Shown here: piece by piece, positions 8,788 through 17,758 of the stretch
Position numbering within the stretch: position 1 is the stretch's first letter
Layout of the letters: every line of letters begins with the position of its first letter
Source of the DNA: Mesorhizobium plurifarium
GTDB taxonomy: Bacteria; Pseudomonadota; Alphaproteobacteria; Rhizobiales; Rhizobiaceae
Assembly: GCA_000824785.1 (NCBI GenBank)
Contig: CCNB01000012.1
Coordinates: forward strand, 550,206 to 614,205
Length of the DNA: 64,000 bases
Reading direction: 5' to 3'
The notes under the pieces: generated by a model
Databases searched by the model: none
Told to the model about the DNA's origin: nothing
The model's input: the letters and a program-made list of their open reading frames with translations, nothing else
Position numbers and translations under genes: made by a program

Positions 8788-10130
8788 CGAAGCACGATCC
8801 GGCACCGGTGATACTGGTCGATGACGACGGCGATCTGCTCAAGGCGACAAGGCAGACGCTGGAGCTGGCCGGCTTTGCGGTGTCGGCCTACGCGGTGGCG
8901 AGCGAAGCGCTGGCGGCGCTCGACAGGAATTTCGCCGGCGCGGTTGTCTCGGACATCCGCATGCCGGAGATCGACGGCCTGCAGCTTTTCGATCGCGTCT
9001 TGCGGCTCGATCCCGACATTCCCGTCATCCTGGTCACCGGCCATGGCGACATCGCGATGGCGGTCAAGGCGATCAAGGACGGCGCCTACGACTTCATCAC
9101 CAAGCCTTTCGCGGCCGACAGGCTGGCACAGAGCGTTGCCCGCGCCGCGGAGAAACGCCGGCTGGTGATGGAAAACCGCGCCTTGCGCGAAGCTGCCGAG
9201 CAGGGATTGCCGCTGATCGGCCAGACGCCGGCCATGGAGCGGCTGCGCCGGACGCTGCGGCAGATCGCCGACACCGATGTCGACGTGCTGGTGACCGGCG
9301 AGACCGGCTCCGGCAAGGAGGTGGTGGCTGGCCTGCTGCACCGCTGGAGCCGCCGCGCCAAGGGCAATTTCGTCGCGCTCAATTGCGGCACGCTGCCGGA
9401 GACGGTCATCGAAAGCGAGCTGTTCGGACACGAGGCCGGCGCCTTCACCGGCGCGCAGAAGAAGCGCGTCGGCCGTATCGAGCATTCGAGCGGCGGCACG
9501 CTGTTCCTCGACGAGATCGAGAGCATGCCGGCCGCGACGCAGGTGCAGATGCTGCGCGTGCTCGAAATGCGCGAGGTAACGCCGCTCGGCACCAACGAGG
9601 TGCGCCCGGTCGACCTGCGCGTCGTCGCCGCCGCCAAGGTCGATCTCGGCGATCCCAGCCAGCGCGGCGCTTTTCGCGAGGACCTCTATTACCGGCTCAA
9701 TGTGGTGACGCTTTCCATTCCGCCGCTTCGCGAAAGGCGGGACGACGTGCCGCTGTTGTTCGGCTACTTCGCCGAGCGCGCCGCCGACCGCTTCCGGCGC
9801 ACCGTGCCGGCGATCTCCACCGCGACCCAGCGTCATCTGAAGGACCATGACTGGCCGGGCAATGTGCGCGAACTCGCCCATTTCGCCGAACGTTTCGTGC
9901 TTGGGCTCGATCATGTCGGCGAAACGCCTTCCCCGGCGGCAATGGAGAGCGACACCGCGATGCCGTTGCCTGAACGGCTCGATCGCTACGAGGCCGAGAT
10001 CATCCGCGAGACACTTGGTCGCAACGACGGCGACGTCCGCCGCACCATCGAGGCGCTCGGCATTCCGCGCAAGACCTTCTACGACAAACTGCAGCGGCAC
10101 GGCATCGTGCGCAGTGATTTTTCCAGGTAG
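8784..10130 (+). CDS. dctD: Sigma-54-dependent response regulator DctD
   Basis: NtrC-family activator of dctA. The receiver domain (residues 1-120) has the acidic pair in LVDDDGD, phospho-acceptor Asp57 in VVSDIRMPEIDG, and the K in ITKPF. The AAA+ domain has Walker A GETGSGKE, the sigma-54-contacting GAFTGA loop, Walker B-like GGTLFLDEIE and FREDLYYRLNVV. The C-terminal Fis-type helix-turn-helix is VRRTIEALGIPRKTFYDKLQRHGI. At 448 residues it is full length. It is coupled to dctB by an ATGA overlap. It should bind the dyads between dctA and dctB and open the RpoN promoter at 6774-6789. Confidence 0.96.
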   Translation: MTKHDPAPVILVDDDGDLLKATRQTLELAGFAVSAYAVASEALAALDRNFAGAVVSDIRMPEIDGLQLFDRVLRLDPDIPVILVTGHGDIAMAVKAIKDGAYDFITKPFAADRLAQSVARAAEKRRLVMENRALREAAEQGLPLIGQTPAMERLRRTLRQIADTDVDVLVTGETGSGKEVVAGLLHRWSRRAKGNFVALNCGTLPETVIESELFGHEAGAFTGAQKKRVGRIEHSSGGTLFLDEIESMPAATQVQMLRVLEMREVTPLGTNEVRPVDLRVVAAAKVDLGDPSQRGAFREDLYYRLNVVTLSIPPLRERRDDVPLLFGYFAERAADRFRRTVPAISTATQRHLKDHDWPGNVRELAHFAERFVLGLDHVGETPSPAAMESDTAMPLPERLDRYEAEIIRETLGRNDGDVRRTIEALGIPRKTFYDKLQRHGIVRSDFSR

Positions 10131-10148
10131 ATCAGGGCCAGAGCTGGA

Positions 10149-10193
10149 GCATGATGTCGTCCGAAAACCGCTTCACCTTTTTCGGCATCATGC
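10149..10193. repeat. Dispersed palindromic repeat, arm type B (copy 1)
   Basis: Arms GCATGATG and CATCATGC enclose the asymmetric core CCGAAAACCGCTTCACC, then TTTTTCGG. A second copy lies at 31012-31062. It sits just past dctD and may act as a hairpin at the 3' end of the dctBD transcript. Repeats of this kind are scattered through rhizobial intergenic regions. Confidence 0.8.
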
Positions 10194-10343
10194 CCTGGAA
10201 CCGCAACGCCGCTACGCCGTTGAGATTGGCCGGGAAACCGTGGCACGAGGGCATCAGCCGAACGGCGAATGCATCGCCGTGGCGGCTTTGCCGGGTTGCG
10301 CTCGGCAGGCGTTGATGGTTTGTTGCCGCCCAGCGGAGAACGA

Positions 10344-10691
10344 ATGATGCGCGAATCCCTCGGTCAAGACGAATACGGCTCGACCAGCCCTTTCGACCCG
10401 GACGACCTGCCCAATCTTAATGCAATGGGGCCGGCGATGGGCAGCGGCAATGATTTCGAGAAATATGCCGTCGCCGTCATCATCGTCTTCGGCGCGCTGA
10501 TCATCGGCGGTCTGATGGCCGCCTCCATGTCCTTCGGCCATCGCAACGGCTTCCTGTTCGCGCTCGGCGGCGCCACGGCGGCCTGGATTTCGGGCAATGC
10601 GCTGCTGCTCGACCGGCCGCGCATCTACGCGCTGTTCGTCGCCATTGCCGCCGTCATGCTGATCGCCTCGACCATCACGTTGGTGACCTGA
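10344..10691 (+). CDS. Small hypothetical membrane protein
   Basis: A 115-residue protein that I do not recognise. The first ~45 residues are polar and acidic (DEYGSTSPFDPDDLP). Three hydrophobic segments follow: VAVIIVFGALIIGGLMAA, a central FLFALGGATAAWISGNALL, and ALFVAIAAVMLIASTITLV at the C-terminus. The pattern is a cytoplasmic N-tail with three membrane spans. The ATG pair at 10344/10347 is preceded by GGAGAAC; the longer frame to 10269 has no such signal. It stands alone between two dispersed repeats, with no operon partner. Confidence 0.65.
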   Translation: MMRESLGQDEYGSTSPFDPDDLPNLNAMGPAMGSGNDFEKYAVAVIIVFGALIIGGLMAASMSFGHRNGFLFALGGATAAWISGNALLLDRPRIYALFVAIAAVMLIASTITLVT

Positions 10692-10769
10692 GAAAACAAT
10701 CCAGCTGCTTCGAGATCGAACCAACCCAGAGCGCTTCGCGGAAACGGCGAACCGTTCTCCTTGTTTTAC

Positions 10770-10835
10770 GCAATCCCGGGCGGAAGGCCACGGCGAGGTC
10801 GCCGAGCCCAATCGCTCACACTTTTCCTGGAATTA
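10770..10835. repeat. Dispersed palindromic repeat, arm type A (degenerate, with central insertion)
   Basis: It starts GCAATCCCGGGCGGAA and ends ACACTTTTCCTGGAATTAC, like the intact type A copies at 26289, 37979 and 58991. Between the halves are about 20 extra bases containing their own hairpin (GGCGA/TCGCC). The flank TTTTAC before it is also found before the copy at 58991. Confidence 0.6.
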
Positions 10836-10844
10836 CTCCAGGCA

Positions 10845-11717
10845 TCAGACGGCCTCGGATGGCGCTACAGATGCTTCGGTCTCCCATTCGGCAACGTCGG
10901 CCTTGATCGGATGGTAGAGCATGGCTCGCTGCGTGAATGCGGTATCGTCTTCGTGAAAATAAGCCGTCATCGATGGGCGCCAGACGAATGTCCCCGGACT
11001 GAGAAGCACGTCCTTCGCCACATTCAGATAGTTTCGCCTCCTTCGGCGCCAAGGCACGAACGGCCCGGTCCCGCCGATGTCCTCGATTCTCAGCCCATGG
11101 ACGCGCGCAATAGTCGGCACGAGGAATTCGTAGTGCCCACTCCATTCGCCTGTCGAAAGCGCCTCCTCGTAGGTGGCAATAAAGCGCCTCGAAACGCGCA
11201 TGATGGGCATAAATGCCCTCGTGAACCGTGATTTCGGACACGGCCCATTTGCAGAGTTCCAGAATGCCCAGCGCGGGTCGCGGCGACGCGTATTGAGCGT
11301 CGTCGTCAGCAAGTCCGCGCCGTTATTTGAAAACTGCCGAAAAAAATCGAGCCACCGGCCGGCAAAGTCGACGTCATATTCGAGAACCCAGACGAACTCC
11401 CGATTTGCAGACTTCGCCAAAGGGAAGAGGACGATGTCCATATGGCCCGACAAATTCCCGTTATTCACGGTTTGCCGCACGCGCACGGAGGTCCGGTCGA
11501 TCTCGAATTCTCCTCGTCCGGCGACGAGGTCGCCCAACGTCCACGGATTATAGGCGAACTGCCAGTCGATGATCTCCCGCGTTTCGCTGCGGAGACGGTC
11601 AAAATGAGCCTGTATTCGATCGTTCAGCACATGCGTTATGAAGATTCCTGCCGGCCGGCCACCCGTCGATGGGCCGAGCCTTGGCCGCTGAAACGCTGCG
11701 AAGCGAAAGGGATTCAT
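10845..11717 (-). CDS. Glycosyltransferase-like hypothetical protein
   Basis: A roughly 290-residue soluble protein. Around residue 125 it has FVWVLEYDVDFAGRWLDFF, an acidic D-x-D-like motif after a hydrophobic strand that resembles the donor-sugar/metal site of GT-A glycosyltransferases. A DUF3405-like relation is possible, but I cannot confirm it. No signal peptide or membrane helix is seen. The frame runs up to 11807; the ATG at 11717 has AGGA about 10 bases upstream and the ATG at 11762 has none, so 11717 is preferred with low certainty. The base composition is less GC-rich than in neighbouring genes, consistent with acquired surface-glycan genes. It has no operon partner. Confidence 0.5.
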   Translation of the reverse strand: MNPFRFAAFQRPRLGPSTGGRPAGIFITHVLNDRIQAHFDRLRSETREIIDWQFAYNPWTLGDLVAGRGEFEIDRTSVRVRQTVNNGNLSGHMDIVLFPLAKSANREFVWVLEYDVDFAGRWLDFFRQFSNNGADLLTTTLNTRRRDPRWAFWNSANGPCPKSRFTRAFMPIMRVSRRFIATYEEALSTGEWSGHYEFLVPTIARVHGLRIEDIGGTGPFVPWRRRRRNYLNVAKDVLLSPGTFVWRPSMTAYFHEDDTAFTQRAMLYHPIKADVAEWETEASVAPSEAV

Positions 11718-12072
11718 CGGCGGGCGATCCTGCGGAAAAGCCGCGTCCAGAGATACCGACATTTCAACAATTCGAACGCTCCCCGCTCGTCTTTTCATAG
11801 AATTCAAGTTTGCTGGCCCGCTGCCCGCGGCTTCGTACAGGTCTACTTGCGAAGCATATTAAAGGGATATGGGAACGGGCGTCCGCTCCTTCGCCTTCTA
11901 ACGATTTTCCATTGATCTTCAATGGCCTGAGCCATCGTGGCGCCGATGGGTCGTCCAGGGTCGCATTCCCTGCCCGGGCGGTGACAACACCGTCGCTGTG
12001 GCCGGTTGGGTGGCGCCGGCCGAGGCGACACCGCTGCCACGTCAAATGGCCGACCGATCATAGGCCCCGGGC
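11718..12072. other. Gene-free interval of 355 bases
   Basis: Between the glycosyltransferase-like gene and the ggt stop codon. Short overlapping frames exist on both strands, but none has a ribosome-binding site or recognisable motif. The sequence near 11760-11930 is less GC-rich. It probably contains the promoter and leader of the glycosyltransferase-like gene; I see no specific element. Confidence 0.4.
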
Positions 12073-13809
12073 CTAGTATCCCAGCGCCTCGCCGGCAGCC
12101 GCGCGGCTGTCCATGGCGCCGTTGTAGCGTGCGCCACCGCCCTTTTCGATTTCCGCCAGGCTTTTGCCGCCGACAAGGATGCCGGCGGCCCGACCCCAGG
12201 TCTCGTCGCTCAGGTCGAGGTGATAACCCATGCCGGCAAGCAGCTTCTCCGTGTCCGGGGACAGGCCGAACGGCTCAACATAGACCGTATCGGGCAGCCA
12301 TTGATGATGGATGCGCGGCGCGTCGATTGCTTCCTGGATATCCATGCCGTGATCGATCACGTTGACGATCGCCTCCAGCGTGATGGTGATGATGCGCGAG
12401 CCGCCCGGGCTGCCTATGACCATGAACGGCTTGCCGTCCTTCGTCACGATCGTCGGGCTCATCGAGGATAAAGGCGTCTTCTTCGGCTGAATGGCGTTGG
12501 CCTCGCCCTGGACCAGCCCGTAGAGGTTGGGCACGCCGGGCTTCTGGGTGAAATCGTCCATCTCGTTGTTGAGCAGGATGCCGGTGCCGTCGGCGACGAC
12601 GCCGGCGCCGTAGGAGCCGTTCAGCGTGTAGGTGACGGCGACCGCGTTGCCGTCGTTGTCGATGATCGAATAGTGGGTGGTTTCCTTCGGCTCGCCGAAA
12701 CCTTTCGGCATCAGGTCCTTCGACACGCCGGCGCGGAAGGGATCGATCTTGTCGCGGATGTCCTTGGCGTAGTTCTTGTCGAGCAGCTTCGAGACCGGAT
12801 TGTCGACGAAGTCCGGGTCGCCGAGCGCCGAATTGCGGTCGACATAGGCATGGCGCATGGCCTCGACCATGACATGGACTGTCTCGGCCGAGCCGGCGCC
12901 GAGATAGGACAGCGGATAGCCTTCCAGCACATTGAGGATTTCGCAGATGATGACGCCGCCCGAGCTCGGCGGCGGAGAGGAGATGATCTCGTAGCCGCGG
13001 TAGTCGCAGGTCACCGGCTTTAGCTCACGCACCGCATATTGCTCGAAATCGGCCTTGGCGAGGATACCGCCCTTGGCGCCGCTCGCCTTGACGATGGCAT
13101 CGGCAATGGCGCCCTTGTAGAAGGCGTCCGGCCCCTTTTGCGAGATCGCCGACAGCGAGGCGGCGAGGTCCGGCTGAACGAGCTTCTCGCCGATGCCATA
13201 AGGCTTGCCGTCGTTCTTCAGGAAGATGGCGGCCGCCGCCGTGTCCTTCGCCAGCCGGTCGGCGCTGTCGGCGAACGAAGCCGCGTCGCCCTGGGTGAGG
13301 ATGAAACCGTCCTTGGCATAGGCGATCGCCGGCGCCACCAGATCCTGCCTCGAAAGCGTGCCGTATTTCTCGCGCGCCATCTCGAAGCCGGCCACCGAGC
13401 CCGGCACGCCGACGGCAAGATAGCCGTCGAGGCTGGCTCCCTTGATCGGCTTGCCGTCCTTGTCGAGATACATGGTCCTGGTGGCGGCGAGCGGCGCGCG
13501 CTCGCGGAAATCGATGAAGGTGGTGCGGCCGTCCTTCAGCCGGATGGTCATGAACCCTCCGCCGCCGATATTGCCCGCTTCGGGAAAGACCACGGCCAGC
13601 GCGTAGCCGACCGCGACAGCGGCATCGACGGCGTTGCCGCCTTTCTTCAGCACGTCGACACCGACTTCGGTCGCCAGATGCTGCTCCGTGACCACCATGC
13701 CGTGCTCGCCCTTGGCTGGAGCAGGCGACGCGGCGAAGACGGCGGATGATATGAACGCGAAGGTAAGCGAAAGGCCGAGGGCGATCAGCGACCGGCGGGT
13801 GAGATGCAT
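12073..13809 (-). CDS. ggt: Gamma-glutamyltransferase (glutathione hydrolase)
   Basis: Periplasmic Ntn-hydrolase that cleaves or transfers the gamma-glutamyl group of glutathione and related peptides. Residues 1-26 form a signal peptide (LTRRSLIALGLSLTFAFISSAVFA). The self-cleavage site is KETTHYSIID; by homology the first Thr (about 377) becomes the N-terminal nucleophile of the small subunit. The gamma-glutamyl-binding segments LLNNEMDDFT and GSPGGSRIITI are present, as is GGNAVDAAVAVGYALAVV in the large subunit. The length of 578 is normal. GGAGAG lies 7 bases before the ATG. It is monocistronic, with an intergenic mosaic repeat upstream. Confidence 0.95.
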   Translation of the reverse strand: MHLTRRSLIALGLSLTFAFISSAVFAASPAPAKGEHGMVVTEQHLATEVGVDVLKKGGNAVDAAVAVGYALAVVFPEAGNIGGGGFMTIRLKDGRTTFIDFRERAPLAATRTMYLDKDGKPIKGASLDGYLAVGVPGSVAGFEMAREKYGTLSRQDLVAPAIAYAKDGFILTQGDAASFADSADRLAKDTAAAAIFLKNDGKPYGIGEKLVQPDLAASLSAISQKGPDAFYKGAIADAIVKASGAKGGILAKADFEQYAVRELKPVTCDYRGYEIISSPPPSSGGVIICEILNVLEGYPLSYLGAGSAETVHVMVEAMRHAYVDRNSALGDPDFVDNPVSKLLDKNYAKDIRDKIDPFRAGVSKDLMPKGFGEPKETTHYSIIDNDGNAVAVTYTLNGSYGAGVVADGTGILLNNEMDDFTQKPGVPNLYGLVQGEANAIQPKKTPLSSMSPTIVTKDGKPFMVIGSPGGSRIITITLEAIVNVIDHGMDIQEAIDAPRIHHQWLPDTVYVEPFGLSPDTEKLLAGMGYHLDLSDETWGRAAGILVGGKSLAEIEKGGGARYNGAMDSRAAAGEALGY

Positions 13810-13893
13810 GGCGGGCTCTCCGGGCGTGGGGAGCTTAGGAAAGACCGTTGAGGTGGGTGAGTCCAGCCAATAGTGACGGCTGGCGATCCTTCA

Positions 13894-14048
13894 CACCCCC
13901 TCTGGCCTGCCGGCCATCTCCCCCGCAAGGGGGGAGATTGGATGTCGCCGTCGCTTTCGCCAATCGCCGACGTTGCAGGAACCGCTCCGTCGGCGAAACT
14001 GCTGATCTCCCCCTTGCGGGGGAGATGTCCGGCAGGACAGAGGGAGGT
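13894..14048. repeat. RIME-like intergenic mosaic palindrome
   Basis: The outer arms are CCCCCTCTGGCCTGCCGG and its imperfect inverse TCCGGCAGGACAGAGGGAGG. Inner hairpins are ATCTCCCCC/GGGGGAGAT-type pairs near 13915-13945 and 14003-14030. It fills the space between the start of ggt and the end of rhaI. Confidence 0.7.
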
Positions 14049-14079
14049 GCTCAAGCGCCGCCCCTCGCCGCCGATCGAT

Positions 14080-15372
14080 CTACACAATCCCTCCACCGCC
14101 GCCGGCGACCGCCGGCCGTTCCGCCGCCACCTTGGCCCGGTAACCCGCCTCGCGATAGGCAGCAACCGGATCGATGGCGCCGCCGGTCCTGAGCCGCGCC
14201 ATGGCGAGGATCGGCTCGACATCGGTGCGGTAGGCCGTCTTCAGCGTCTGCGTCGCCATCAGCGCGTCATTGGCCTCCTGGAAGCCCTCAAGCGCCTTGC
14301 GGTCGACCAGCAGCGCCTGTGCATAGGCGCGCTGTACCTCGACCGCCGACAGCATCAGGCTTTCGATCGGATCGGTGACGTTGTGGCTTTGGTCAAGCAT
14401 ATGCGCGGGGTGGAAGCCCTCAGCGCCGGCGAGTTCGGCATCGACCAGCTCGTTGAAGACAAGGAACAGCCGGTAGGGGTCGATCGAACCGGCATCGAGA
14501 TCGTCGTCACCATATTTGGAATCGTTGAAGTGGAAGCCCCCCAGCTTTTTGAACTGGATCAGCCGCGACACGATCATCTCGATGTTGACGTTGGGCGCGT
14601 GGTGGCCGAGGTCGACCAGGCAGAAGGCTTTATCGCCGAGCTCTTTCGCGATGATGTAGTTGGTGCCCCAGTCCTGCACGACCGTCGAATAGAAGGCCGG
14701 CTCATACATCTTGTGCTCGGTGAACAGCCGCCAGTCGTCCGGCAGGCCGGCATAAATCTCGCGCATGGCGTCGAGATAGCGTTCGAAGGCTTTCGCAAAA
14801 TTGACCTGGCCGGGGAAGTTCGAACCGTCGCCGATCCAGACCGTCAGCGCCTTGGAGCCCAGCGTCCTGCCGATCTCGATGCATTCGAGATTGTGCTCGA
14901 CCGCCTGGCGGCGCGTGCCGGCATCGGCATGCGACAAAGAGCCGAATTTGTAGGAGAGCCTCTGGTCCTTGGCATCGGAGAAGGTGTTGGAATTCATGGC
15001 GTCGAAGCCGAGGCCGAAACGCGAGGCCGCCTGCTTCAGCCGGTTCGGATCGGCCTTGTCCCACGGGATGTGTAGCGAGACGGTCGGCGTCGCCTGCGTC
15101 AGCTGGGCAATGACGGCACAGTCCTCGATCTTGTCGAAGATGTCGCGCGGCTCGCCGGGGCCTGGGAAACGGGCAAAGCGCGTGCCGCCGGTGCCGACGC
15201 CCCAGGACGGGATCGCGACGGCGAATTTCTCGACCTTGTCGCGGATGGCGTCGATGGCGATGCCGCGGCGGTCGAGACGCTCGCCGAGCGAGGCGTAGTC
15301 GCGGTCGAGGTTGGCTTTGCGCGCGGCGTTGTGGCTGGCGACGAGGTCGGCGGAGATGATGACTTCAGACAA
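14080..15372 (-). CDS. rhaI: L-rhamnose isomerase RhaI
   Basis: Converts L-rhamnose to L-rhamnulose in the cytoplasm. The 430-residue protein is a TIM-barrel sugar isomerase of the type used in rhizobia. Metal-site motifs are visible: FTEHKMYEPAFYSTVVQDWG, LVDLGHHAPNVNIE and GGFHFNDSKYGDDDLDAGSIDPY. The start is TTG at 15372, supported by GGGAGG 7 bases upstream; no better ATG exists. The C-terminus is Gly-rich (AGGGGGIV). It lies 96 bases downstream of rhaD on the same strand, so rhaDI form one transcript. In R. leguminosarum rhaD and rhaI are likewise transcribed divergently from rhaRSTPQUK. Confidence 0.95.
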   Translation of the reverse strand: MSEVIISADLVASHNAARKANLDRDYASLGERLDRRGIAIDAIRDKVEKFAVAIPSWGVGTGGTRFARFPGPGEPRDIFDKIEDCAVIAQLTQATPTVSLHIPWDKADPNRLKQAASRFGLGFDAMNSNTFSDAKDQRLSYKFGSLSHADAGTRRQAVEHNLECIEIGRTLGSKALTVWIGDGSNFPGQVNFAKAFERYLDAMREIYAGLPDDWRLFTEHKMYEPAFYSTVVQDWGTNYIIAKELGDKAFCLVDLGHHAPNVNIEMIVSRLIQFKKLGGFHFNDSKYGDDDLDAGSIDPYRLFLVFNELVDAELAGAEGFHPAHMLDQSHNVTDPIESLMLSAVEVQRAYAQALLVDRKALEGFQEANDALMATQTLKTAYRTDVEPILAMARLRTGGAIDPVAAYREAGYRAKVAAERPAVAGGGGGIV

Positions 15373-15404
15373 TGCAATTCCTCCCAGTACTCGTTCGGCT
15401 GGCG

Positions 15405-15460
15405 CCGCCCCTCATCCGCCCTTCTGGCACCTTCTCCCCGTATAGTGACGGGGAGAAGGG
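15405..15460. repeat. Partial RIME-like repeat inside the rhaDI operon
   Basis: It contains CCCCTCATCCG and the perfect hairpin CTTCTCCCC/GGGGAGAAG (15431-15458, loop about 10 bases). It resembles the right half of the element at 4463-4611. It lies in the 96-base gap between rhaD and rhaI, where a strong hairpin in the mRNA could alter rhaI expression or transcript stability. Confidence 0.6.
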
Positions 15461-15468
15461 AAGTGCGC

Positions 15469-17571
15469 CTAGCGCGTAAAGCTTTGTGCGTTGCCGGCGT
15501 CGACGTTGACGATGTTGCCGGTCGATTTGGCCGACATGTCGGAGGCGAAGAAGTAGATCGCTTCGGCAATGTCTTCCGGGAAGACCGAGCGTTTCAGCAT
15601 CGAGCGCGAGCGGTAATGCTCCTCGAGATCGTCGGTCGACATCTTGTAGGCGGCGGCGCGCTGTTCTTTCCACTCGCCGGTCCAGATCTTGGAGCCTCGC
15701 AGCACGGCGTCCGGATTGACGACGTTGACCCTGATCTGCGCTTCCGCGCCTTCCAGCGCCAGGCAGCGAGCGAGATGGATCTCGGCCGCCTTGGCGGTGC
15801 AATAGGCAGACGCGTTCGGCGAGGCGGCGAGCCCGTTCTTGGAGGCGACGAAGACGACGTTGCCGCCGATCTTCTGGGCGCGGAACAGCCGGAAAGCCTC
15901 GCGGGAGACGAGGAAATAGCCGGTGGACAGGATGTCCATGTTCTTGTTCCACAGGGCCAGTGTCGTTTCCTCGATCGGCGCGGAGGAGGCGAGGCCGGCA
16001 TTGGAGACCAGGATGTCGATGCCGCCGAACTCGACCGCCGTCTCGGCGAAACCGGAAAGCACCTGATCCTCGGAGGTGACATCGATCCGCACCGGGCGGA
16101 CGAAGTCCTTTCCGAAAGCTTTCGAAAGCTCGTCATTGGCGCTGGCGAGCGCTGCCTCGTCGATATCGGCGAGCACCACGCAGGCGCCTTCGCGCAGCAG
16201 CCGGTTGGCGGTGGCGCGACCGATGCCGCCGGCGCCGCCGGTGACCAAGGCGATCTGGCCGGCCAGCGCCTTCGGCTTCGGCAGGCGCTGGAGCTTGGCT
16301 TCCTCGAGCTGCCAGTATTCGATGTCGAAGGCTTCCTGCGCCGGCAGGCCGACATAGGACGAGACCGTCGAGGCGCCGCGCATGACATTGATGGCGTTGA
16401 CGTAGAACTCGCCGGAGATGCGCGCCGTCGCCTTGTCACCAGCAAAGGTGAACATGCCGACGCCGGGCATCAGATAGACCACCGGATTGGGATCTCGGAT
16501 GGCGGGCGAATCCGGATGCTTGCATGCGTCGTAGTAGGCCTGATAGCCGACGCGGTATTCGGCGATGTCATCCGCCAGGCGGGCGATGACGGCGTCGACA
16601 TCGGGCTTTGCCGGATCGAACTCGATCACCAGCGGCCGGATCTTGGTGCGCAGGAAATGGTCGGGGCAAGACGTGCCCAGCGCCGCCAGCGGCCGCAAAT
16701 CCTTCGAATTGACGAACTCCAGCACCGCCGGCTGGTCGTCGAAATGGCCGAGCTTGTGACTTTTCTCGGAGATCAGGCCGCGGATCCTGGGCATCAGCTT
16801 GGCGGCGATGGCGCGGCGCGCGGAAGCGTCCAGCGACTTCACCGCCTCGCCGCCGAATATCGCCTTGCCCTGCGATTTGCGCTCGAACCAGTCGATCGCC
16901 TGGTTGATCACCGAGATCGTCGTTTCGTAGCATTCCTTTGGCGTGTCGCCCCAGGTGAACAGGCCGTGGCTTTCGAGCACGACGCCCTTGGCCTCGGGAT
17001 TTTCGAGGCAGAATTTCTCCAGCCACAGGCCGAGCTCGAAGCCCGGCCGCTTCCAGGGCAGCCAGCCGATGGCGTCGCCGAAGATCTCCTTGGTGATCGC
17101 CTTGGAATCCTTGGCTGCGGCGACCGCGATGATGGCGTCGGGATGCATGTGGTCGACGCAGGCCTTCGGCACGTAGGCGTGCAGCGGCGTGTCGATCGAG
17201 GCCGCGCGCGGATTGAGGTTGAAGGTGCAGTGGGGCAGATAACCCACCATCTCATCCTCATGCTCGACGCCGCGATAAAGAGCTTTGATGGCGCGCAGCT
17301 TGTCCATGTAGAGGGTGGCGAAACCGTCGAGCTTGATCGAGGCGCTGTCGCCGCCCGAACCCTTGACCCATAGTACCTCGACATCCTCGCCGGTCAGCGG
17401 GTCCTTCTGCCAGACCTTGGACGAGGTGTTGCCGCCGCCATAATTGGTAACCCGCTTGTCGGACCCCAGCGTGTTCGAGCGATAGACCAGAAGCTCGGGA
17501 CCGCTCATCCCTTCGGCTTTTGCATCGTCCCAAAGATTGGCGAGGCGCGAGCCGGAGCGCTTGTCGAGCAT
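15469..17571 (-). CDS. rhaD: Bifunctional rhamnulose-1-phosphate aldolase / L-lactaldehyde dehydrogenase RhaD
   Basis: A fusion of 700 residues. The N-terminal ~420 residues are a class II aldolase (LRAIKALYRGVEHEDEMVGYLPHC; zinc-ligand region DTPLHAYVPKACVDHMHPDA; SHGLFTWG). It splits L-rhamnulose-1-P into DHAP and L-lactaldehyde. The C-terminal ~270 residues are a short-chain dehydrogenase: the NAD-binding motif VTGGAGGIGRA near residue 441, LVSNAG, and the catalytic pattern ending YCTAKAAE. This half probably oxidises the lactaldehyde. The ATG at 17571 follows AGGGAGG. It is the first gene of the leftward rha transcript, directly beside the paired operator. Confidence 0.95.
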   Translation of the reverse strand: MLDKRSGSRLANLWDDAKAEGMSGPELLVYRSNTLGSDKRVTNYGGGNTSSKVWQKDPLTGEDVEVLWVKGSGGDSASIKLDGFATLYMDKLRAIKALYRGVEHEDEMVGYLPHCTFNLNPRAASIDTPLHAYVPKACVDHMHPDAIIAVAAAKDSKAITKEIFGDAIGWLPWKRPGFELGLWLEKFCLENPEAKGVVLESHGLFTWGDTPKECYETTISVINQAIDWFERKSQGKAIFGGEAVKSLDASARRAIAAKLMPRIRGLISEKSHKLGHFDDQPAVLEFVNSKDLRPLAALGTSCPDHFLRTKIRPLVIEFDPAKPDVDAVIARLADDIAEYRVGYQAYYDACKHPDSPAIRDPNPVVYLMPGVGMFTFAGDKATARISGEFYVNAINVMRGASTVSSYVGLPAQEAFDIEYWQLEEAKLQRLPKPKALAGQIALVTGGAGGIGRATANRLLREGACVVLADIDEAALASANDELSKAFGKDFVRPVRIDVTSEDQVLSGFAETAVEFGGIDILVSNAGLASSAPIEETTLALWNKNMDILSTGYFLVSREAFRLFRAQKIGGNVVFVASKNGLAASPNASAYCTAKAAEIHLARCLALEGAEAQIRVNVVNPDAVLRGSKIWTGEWKEQRAAAYKMSTDDLEEHYRSRSMLKRSVFPEDIAEAIYFFASDMSAKSTGNIVNVDAGNAQSFTR

Positions 17572-17642
17572 AGGTATCCTCCCTTGGAGCGCGAACGCCG
17601 TGCTCCTCTTTCTCGCGGCGAATGTCTACGCAAGCGCCCTGC

Positions 17643-17717
17643 TTGTCAATCATAAACGATCAAGATCGATCATATTGCACTGCACAATGAAATTATATGA
17701 TCGGAAATGATTGACAC
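17643..17717. promoter_or_regulatory. Divergent rhaDI / rhaR promoter region with inverted operator pair
   Basis: Two 20-base arms are inverted copies: TGATCGGAAATGATTGACAC on the plus strand at 17698-17717, and TGATCGTTTATGATTGACAA on the minus strand at 17643-17662. They differ at four positions, mostly in the central triplet. Each contains TTGACA pointing toward its own operon, so each can double as a -35 element. A DeoR-type repressor (RhaR) bound to both would shut both promoters. Confidence 0.75.
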
Positions 17718-17758
17718 TGCGCGTTTTTTAATGCCTGATGCTCGGGCTGGGAGGAACC

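Noticed and set aside
11764..12076. Short frames on both strands between the glycosyltransferase-like gene and ggt
   Set aside because: No ribosome-binding site, no motifs, and they overlap each other.
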